A DNA stretch of 6,685 nucleotides from Bradyrhizobium sp. (GTDB taxonomy: Bacteria > Pseudomonadota > Alphaproteobacteria > Rhizobiales > Xanthobacteraceae), in NCBI GenBank assembly GCA_013695565.1, contig JACDAG010000464.1:1-6685 (forward strand), in the 5' to 3' direction. Below the pieces are notes generated by a model. The model was not told the DNA's origin. It did no database searches and saw nothing but the letters and a program-made list of their open reading frames with translations. The position numbers and the translations under genes are program-made. Positions 6,301-6,685 of this stretch are shown piece by piece (position 1 is the first letter of the stretch; every line of letters starts with the position of its first letter).

Positions 6301-6308
6301 ACAACCTT

Positions 6309-6584
6309 ATGGATACGAAGAAATATGCCGCCGAGGCCATCGGCACGTTCTGGCTGACATTTGCGGGATGCGGCAGCGCCGTCATCGCCGCCGGCTTTCC
6401 GCAGGTGGGTATTGGATTGGTCGGGGTGTCCTTTGCATTCGGGCTGAGCGTCGTCACCATGGCCTATGCGATCGGCCACGTATCGGGTTGCCATCTCAAT
6501 CCGGCCGTCACGGTGGGGCTTGCCGCCGGCGGGCGTTTTCCGGCCGGCCAAATCGCGCCTTATACCAGCCTTCAAAGGGATTGA
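6309..6584 (+). pseudogene. aqpZ: Aquaporin Z, 3' part lost to an IS630-type insertion
   Basis: AqpZ is an inner-membrane water channel of the MIP family, normally about 230-240 residues with six helices and two NPA half-helices. Here the first 85 residues are typical: MDTKKYAAEAIGTFWLTFAG with helix 1, GFPQVGIGLVGVSFAFGLSV with helix 2, then HVSGCHLNPAVTVG with the first NPA at 64-66 and AGGRFPAGQIAPY. Known AqpZ proteins continue at this point with YVIAQV. This sequence instead reads TSLQRD and stops at 6582-6584. The break coincides with the start of transposase-coding sequence on the other strand, so the last six residues come from the inserted element. The product would lack helices 3-6 and the second NPA motif, including its Arg filter residue, and cannot form a pore. 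The start and ribosome binding site are intact, so the disruption looks recent. The downstream half may lie past the element, outside the window. Confidence 0.9.
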
Positions 6585-6685
6585 CCGATGGTGGCCCAAT
6601 CGCGCTGAGCGATGGAGGTTATGCGGCCTGTCTCGGCTAGAAGTTTTCGCCACGCGTCCTGGCAGGCGTCAAGGATGGCGGTGTA
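6563..6685 (-). mobile_element. IS630-family insertion sequence, one end (partial)
   Basis: Aquaporin homology stops at the sequence TATA (6561-6564), and IS630-family elements insert at TA and duplicate it. The element therefore begins at 6563 or 6565, with a terminal sequence starting near TACCAGCC. The transposase reading frame ends 8-10 bp inside this boundary, which is normal for compact IS630 elements. The element continues beyond the right edge, so its other terminal repeat and its length cannot be seen. Confidence 0.8.
6572..6685 (-). CDS. IS630-family transposase, C-terminal fragment
   Basis: The minus-strand frame entering from the right edge encodes the last 37-38 residues of a DDE transposase and stops with TGA at 6572-6574. 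The visible residues include ILDACQDAWRKLLAETGRIT and then SIAQRDWATIGQSL. The pattern AW...L...RITSI..RDWA.IGQS is the characteristic C-terminus of IS630-family transposases, as I know it. The catalytic DDE residues lie upstream, outside the window, so whether the element is active cannot be judged. It is transcribed opposite to aqpZ. The frame has no stop over 37 codons and matches the family ending in full, so this end is intact. Confidence 0.85.
   Translation of the reverse strand, partial: YTAILDACQDAWRKLLAETGRITSIAQRDWATIGQSL

Larger units (their letters stand above)
6043..6308. promoter_or_regulatory. Divergent rpsU/aqpZ intergenic region
   Basis: This 266-bp spacer separates the divergent starts of rpsU and aqpZ and must hold both promoters. 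I see no clear sigma-70 hexamer pair for either gene, so none is placed. Its notable content is the inverted repeat at 6218-6257 and flanking copies of a CAAATCTGG motif, listed separately. No gene is apparent within it. Confidence 0.55.

Noticed and set aside
6236..6653. Open frames on both strands across the aqpZ start and IS junction
   Set aside because: They span the aquaporin/IS boundary in frames unrelated to either AqpZ or the transposase and show no family features.

Overview
The window looks like chromosome of a high-GC alphaproteobacterium, most likely the Bradyrhizobium/Rhodopseudomonas/Nitrobacter group. This rests on the wording of the ribosomal protein S21, the ChaA-type and NhaD/CitMHS_2-type antiporters, strong G/C preference at third codon positions, and an intergenic palindrome of a type I recall as common in Bradyrhizobium. 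The genus is inferred by recognition, not by a search.

Layout, left to right. Positions 2-631 (+) hold the 3' part of an alpha/beta hydrolase whose start lies outside the window. Positions 688-3545 (+) hold a compact, probably co-transcribed set: a ChaA-type Ca2+(Na+/K+)/H+ antiporter, an NhaD/CitMHS_2-type Na+/H+ antiporter that starts 5 nt after it, and a small cupin. Positions 3767-4681 (+) encode a membrane-anchored protein of unknown function with a long Ala/Pro/Lys/Glu-rich tail and a four-unit pentapeptide repeat. Converging on it, 4863-5492 (-) encodes a lipoprotein made of four TPR units. A palindromic intergenic repeat (5584-5627) and a strong intrinsic terminator (5676-5709) separate that gene from rpsU (5734-6042, -), which encodes ribosomal protein S21 with a Gly/Arg/Pro-rich C-terminal extension.

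The right end is the most eventful part. Divergent from rpsU, after a 266-bp spacer with a long inverted repeat, an aquaporin Z gene begins at 6309. It keeps its first NPA motif but loses homology after residue 85. The remaining bases encode, on the minus strand, the C-terminus of an IS630-family transposase. An IS630-type element has therefore inserted at a TA step in aqpZ and disrupted it.

Functionally this is mostly ordinary housekeeping and envelope sequence: cation/proton exchange for ion and pH homeostasis, envelope proteins, translation, and a disrupted water channel. I see no CRISPR array, tRNA, rRNA, toxin-antitoxin pair, defence system or other clearly new multi-gene system. The best leads are the IS-disrupted aqpZ, the repeat cluster upstream of it, and the repeat-bearing protein of unknown function.
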